From positions 1 through 6,604 of the forward strand of contig CALBTC010000181.1 in the NCBI GenBank assembly GCA_937967805.1: DNA of 6,604 nucleotides, read 5' to 3'. The number at the start of each line of letters is the position of its first letter. Positions within the stretch are counted from its first letter, which is position 1. Under the pieces are notes generated by a model that worked only from the letters and a program-made list of their open reading frames with translations, was not told the origin of the DNA and did not search any database. Shown here piece after piece: positions 4,814-6,604 of this stretch. Source of the stretch: an uncultured Anaerolineaceae bacterium. GTDB lineage: Bacteria; Chloroflexota; Anaerolineae; Promineifilales; Promineifilaceae. Made by a program: the position numbers and the translations under genes.

Positions 4814-5875
4814 TTGTTTAGACCACTTGATTGGCTCTTGGGCCTGTTTTCACTGGACATCGGCATCGATCTGGGTACGGCCAACACCCTGGTCTACATT
4901 CGCGATCGCGGCATCGTCATCAACGAACCATCCTGGGTGGCCATCAACCGGCGCACCCGCCAACCCCTGGCCATTGGTGCTGAGGCACGGGAAATGGTTG
5001 GGCGTACCCCGGCAGACATTGTGGCCATACGGCCGCTGCGCGATGGCGTTATCTCCGAATTTGAAATCACCGAAGCGATGCTCAAATACTTCATCGACAA
5101 GGCGCACGAGCAGATGATTGTGCCTTTTCCCCGCCCCCGCGTGGTGGTGGGCATCCCCAGCGGTGTGACCGAGGTGGAAAAACGGGCCGTGTACGATGCG
5201 GCAATTTCTGCCGGCGCACGCGAAGCTCACCTTATCGAAGAACCGACAGCCGCCGCCATCGGTGCCGGGCTGCCCGTCAACGAAACGCGCGGCAGCATGA
5301 TTGTCGATATTGGCGGCGGCACCACCGAGGTGGCCGTGTTTGCCATGGGCGGCATCGTCGTCAGCCGCTCCATCCGCGTGGCGGGAGATGAAATGGATGA
5401 GGACATCATCCAGTACGCCCGCAACAAATACAACTTGCTTATTGGTGACCGCATGGCCGAGCGGGTGAAAATTGGCATTGGCTCCGCCTTCCCCTTGCCC
5501 GAAGAACGGACCATGACGCTGCGCGGCCGTAACCTGATCAACGGCCTGCCGCAGTCGGTAGAAATCAGCAGCATTGAGCTGCGTGAAGCGATGGCGCCTT
5601 CCATCAACATCATCGTTGACACGGTGCGCGACTGTCTGGACGACACCCCACCTGAACTTGTGGCCGACCTGATGGAAGTGGGCATCTGCCTGGCGGGCGG
5701 CGGGGCCCAAATTCGTGGGCTGGCCGACCGGTTGGAGGATATGGTGAAGATGCGCGTCTGGGTAGCCGAAGACGCCATGACCTGCGTGGCCCGCGGCGCC
5801 GGACGCGTCCTGGAAAACATTGAGCTATGGGAACGCTCGCTCACCGGCCTGCACCGGGGCAGCACGCACCATTAA
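4814..5875 (+). CDS. mreB: Rod shape-determining protein MreB (bacterial actin)
   Basis: A 353-residue actin-like ATPase that forms membrane-bound filaments and directs lateral cell-wall synthesis with MreC, MreD and the RodA/PBP2 machinery. All nucleotide-binding motifs are present: phosphate 1 in DIGIDLGTANTLVY (15-28), IPSGVTEVEKRAV (114-126), EEPTAAAIGAGLPV (142-155), phosphate 2 in DIGGGTTEVAVF (165-176), ERVKIGIGSAFP (216-227), RGRNLINGLP (237-246) and the adenosine motif GGGAQIRGL (295-303). Length is normal for the family. The start must be TTG 4814: an in-frame TAG lies at 4805-4807 and the N-terminus (FRPLDWLLGLFS) matches the usual amphipathic, membrane-binding start. Two purine stretches could serve as ribosome-binding site: AAGGGAG (4794-4800, 13 bases away, long) and TAGGGA (4805-4810, 3 bases away, short). 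GC is high (about 63% in a counted part). mreC follows after 172 bases. Confidence 0.97.
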   Translation: MFRPLDWLLGLFSLDIGIDLGTANTLVYIRDRGIVINEPSWVAINRRTRQPLAIGAEAREMVGRTPADIVAIRPLRDGVISEFEITEAMLKYFIDKAHEQMIVPFPRPRVVVGIPSGVTEVEKRAVYDAAISAGAREAHLIEEPTAAAIGAGLPVNETRGSMIVDIGGGTTEVAVFAMGGIVVSRSIRVAGDEMDEDIIQYARNKYNLLIGDRMAERVKIGIGSAFPLPEERTMTLRGRNLINGLPQSVEISSIELREAMAPSINIIVDTVRDCLDDTPPELVADLMEVGICLAGGGAQIRGLADRLEDMVKMRVWVAEDAMTCVARGAGRVLENIELWERSLTGLHRGSTHH

Positions 5876-5976
5876 CCGTTATCAGTAGGTCAGCAAGCAG
5901 CAATCACCAGTTGGCCTGTCTCTCAGCTATCATTCATCCTTCTATGTTATCCTCTTTCCACTTATTACTTTTTACC

Positions 5977-6038
5977 GGTCGAGGCAGGTGGAGACTCGTC
6001 CGCTTGTTTGGCAAAGCTTCTACCCACCTGCCTCGCCC
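5977..6038. repeat. Long inverted repeat in front of mreC, probably an intergenic repeat element
   Basis: CGAGGCAGGTGG (5980-5991) and CCACCTGCCTCG (6024-6035) are perfect inverted copies. They extend to 15 positions with one mismatch (GG at 5977-5978 with CC at 6037-6038), around a 32-base loop. The right arm ends about 10 bases before the mreC ATG. No T-tract follows, so it is not a typical terminator. CCTCGCCCCTACG (6031-6043) resembles half of the palindromic GTAGGGGCGAGGC intergenic repeats that I recall from Chloroflexota and cyanobacteria. As RNA it would form a stable stem in the mreB-mreC linker and could affect mreC translation. Confidence 0.65.
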
Positions 6039-6047
6039 CTACGAATC

Positions 6048-6604
6048 ATGAATCTAAACGATGCCCAACGCAGGATTCGCTGGACGACGGTAGCTATCTT
6101 GTTGGGAGTTTCCATTTTATTGAGCGTTTTAGACAGCACCGGCAATCTGGACCTCTTGTTTGGCTTTATGCAGGATCCGTTAACGGCCGTTGCCGGCTGG
6201 ACCTCGCGCCAAACCGACACCGTAGCCGATGCGCTTTCCGGACCCCGCGATTTGGATGAAGCCCGCGCCGAGATTGAAGCGCTGCAAGCCCAGCTGGAAG
6301 CATTAGAGCGCGAAAATGAAGAGCTGCGCGAAATCCAGGGCGAATGGCAAATTTTGCAGGACCTTTTTAACCGCGCCCGCCAAACTCCGGAACTGCGCCG
6401 CCAAACGGCCAACGTCATCGGTTATGATACCAGCCCCGCCGTACGCAGCATCATCATCGATAAAGGCTCAGATGATGGCCTGCGCGTGGGCATGCCGGTA
6501 GAAAGCTCCCGCGGGCTCATCGGGCGCGTTTTTCGCACTACGCAAAATTCAGCCCAGGTGGTGTTGATTACCGATAATGCCAGCGCCATTCCGGTGCGGC
6601 TGGG
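6048..6604 (+). CDS. mreC: Rod shape-determining protein MreC, N-terminal part (cut by window end)
   Basis: The open frame runs to the end of the window (185 complete residues). MreC is a single-pass membrane protein whose extracytoplasmic coiled coil and beta domains link MreB filaments to the wall synthases. Visible here are a short cytoplasmic tail (1-12), one membrane helix (about 13-28), a coiled-coil region rich in Glu, Leu and Gln (about 68-106), and the start of the beta domain. That domain shows ANVIGYDTSP (121-130), IIIDKGSDDGLRVGMPV (135-151), GLIGRV (156-161) and VVLITDNASAIPV (171-183), all typical of the family. ATG 6048 is chosen because the membrane helix follows directly. A GTG at 5988 in the same frame would add residues read from the inverted repeat and is unlikely. 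No clear Shine-Dalgarno precedes ATG 6048, so translation may depend on coupling or on the upstream hairpin. Confidence 0.93.
   Translation, partial: MNLNDAQRRIRWTTVAILLGVSILLSVLDSTGNLDLLFGFMQDPLTAVAGWTSRQTDTVADALSGPRDLDEARAEIEALQAQLEALERENEELREIQGEWQILQDLFNRARQTPELRRQTANVIGYDTSPAVRSIIIDKGSDDGLRVGMPVESSRGLIGRVFRTTQNSAQVVLITDNASAIPVRL

Larger units (their letters stand above)
414..6190. repeat. Dispersed palindromic motif ACGGCCGT / core CGGCCG
   Basis: The core CGGCCG occurs 16 times, starting at 415, 1054, 1231, 1316, 1327, 1715, 2068, 2418, 2553, 2733, 3091, 4508, 4657, 5030, 5524 and 6184. Six are the 8-base palindrome ACGGCCGT (414, 1230, 2417, 4507, 4656, 6183). At a GC content near 54% I would expect roughly two to three cores and well under one 8-mer. 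The motif lies in genes and in one intergenic region. The entry marks the range over which the copies are spread. Confidence 0.7.

Noticed and set aside
4850..5710. Long 286-residue open frame on the minus strand opposite mreB
   Set aside because: It is antisense to a complete mreB with every family motif. Its composition (rich in His, Gly, Ala, Asp) is typical of a shadow frame, and no start signals support it.
21..6015. GTTTGGCAAA shared by 21-30 and 6006-6015
   Set aside because: A single 10-base match in a 6.6 kb window is expected by chance, and the flanks do not align well.
6020..6418. 132-residue minus-strand frame at the mreC locus, and + frames 6008-6259 and 6316-6501
   Set aside because: They overlap the true mreC frame, which runs open to the window end and shows membrane helix, coiled coil and beta-domain motifs.

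Overview
The window is a stretch of chromosome from a moderately GC-rich bacterium. It carries eight protein genes and no RNA genes, transposase genes or CRISPR array. The gene set, a mreB with a TTG start, strong TATAAT boxes and a heavily repeated palindrome (ACGGCCGT, inside and between genes) make me favour a Chloroflexota lineage of the Anaerolineae type. That placement is a recollection of similar genomes and is not proven by anything here.

Layout from left to right. (1) 1-2868: a two-gene surface polysaccharide block on the + strand, a family-4 glycosyltransferase (198-1364) followed by a membrane polyprenyl-phosphate sugar-phosphate transferase (1453-2868). The second enzyme would load the first sugar phosphate onto undecaprenyl phosphate, and the first would extend the lipid-linked chain. 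(2) 2985-3759: a HEPN protein and a minimal nucleotidyltransferase (MNT) with overlapping ends, the arrangement of HEPN/MNT toxin-antitoxin modules. (3) 3775-4107 (- strand): a small three-helix membrane protein convergent with the module. The part from about 3390 to 4107 is lower in GC than its surroundings and lacks the CGGCCG motif, so it may have been acquired. (4) 4161-4574 (- strand): an acidic 137-residue protein I do not recognise, divergent from mreB. (5) 4814-6604: mreB and the start of mreC, the core of the rod-shape (elongasome) operon. mreC is cut by the window end.

Several non-coding signals are visible. Two genes (the glycosyltransferase and the HEPN gene) have a perfect TATAAT only 8-9 bases before the ATG, so their mRNAs should be essentially leaderless. 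mreB instead has a -35/-10 promoter, a 5' stem-loop and a leader of about 47 bases. The intergenic gaps hold inverted repeats or fragments of 9-base periodic repeats, and one 12-bp inverted repeat lies directly in front of mreC. The nearest thing to an unusual system is the HEPN/MNT module with its neighbouring membrane gene. Nothing in the window is clearly a new type of system.
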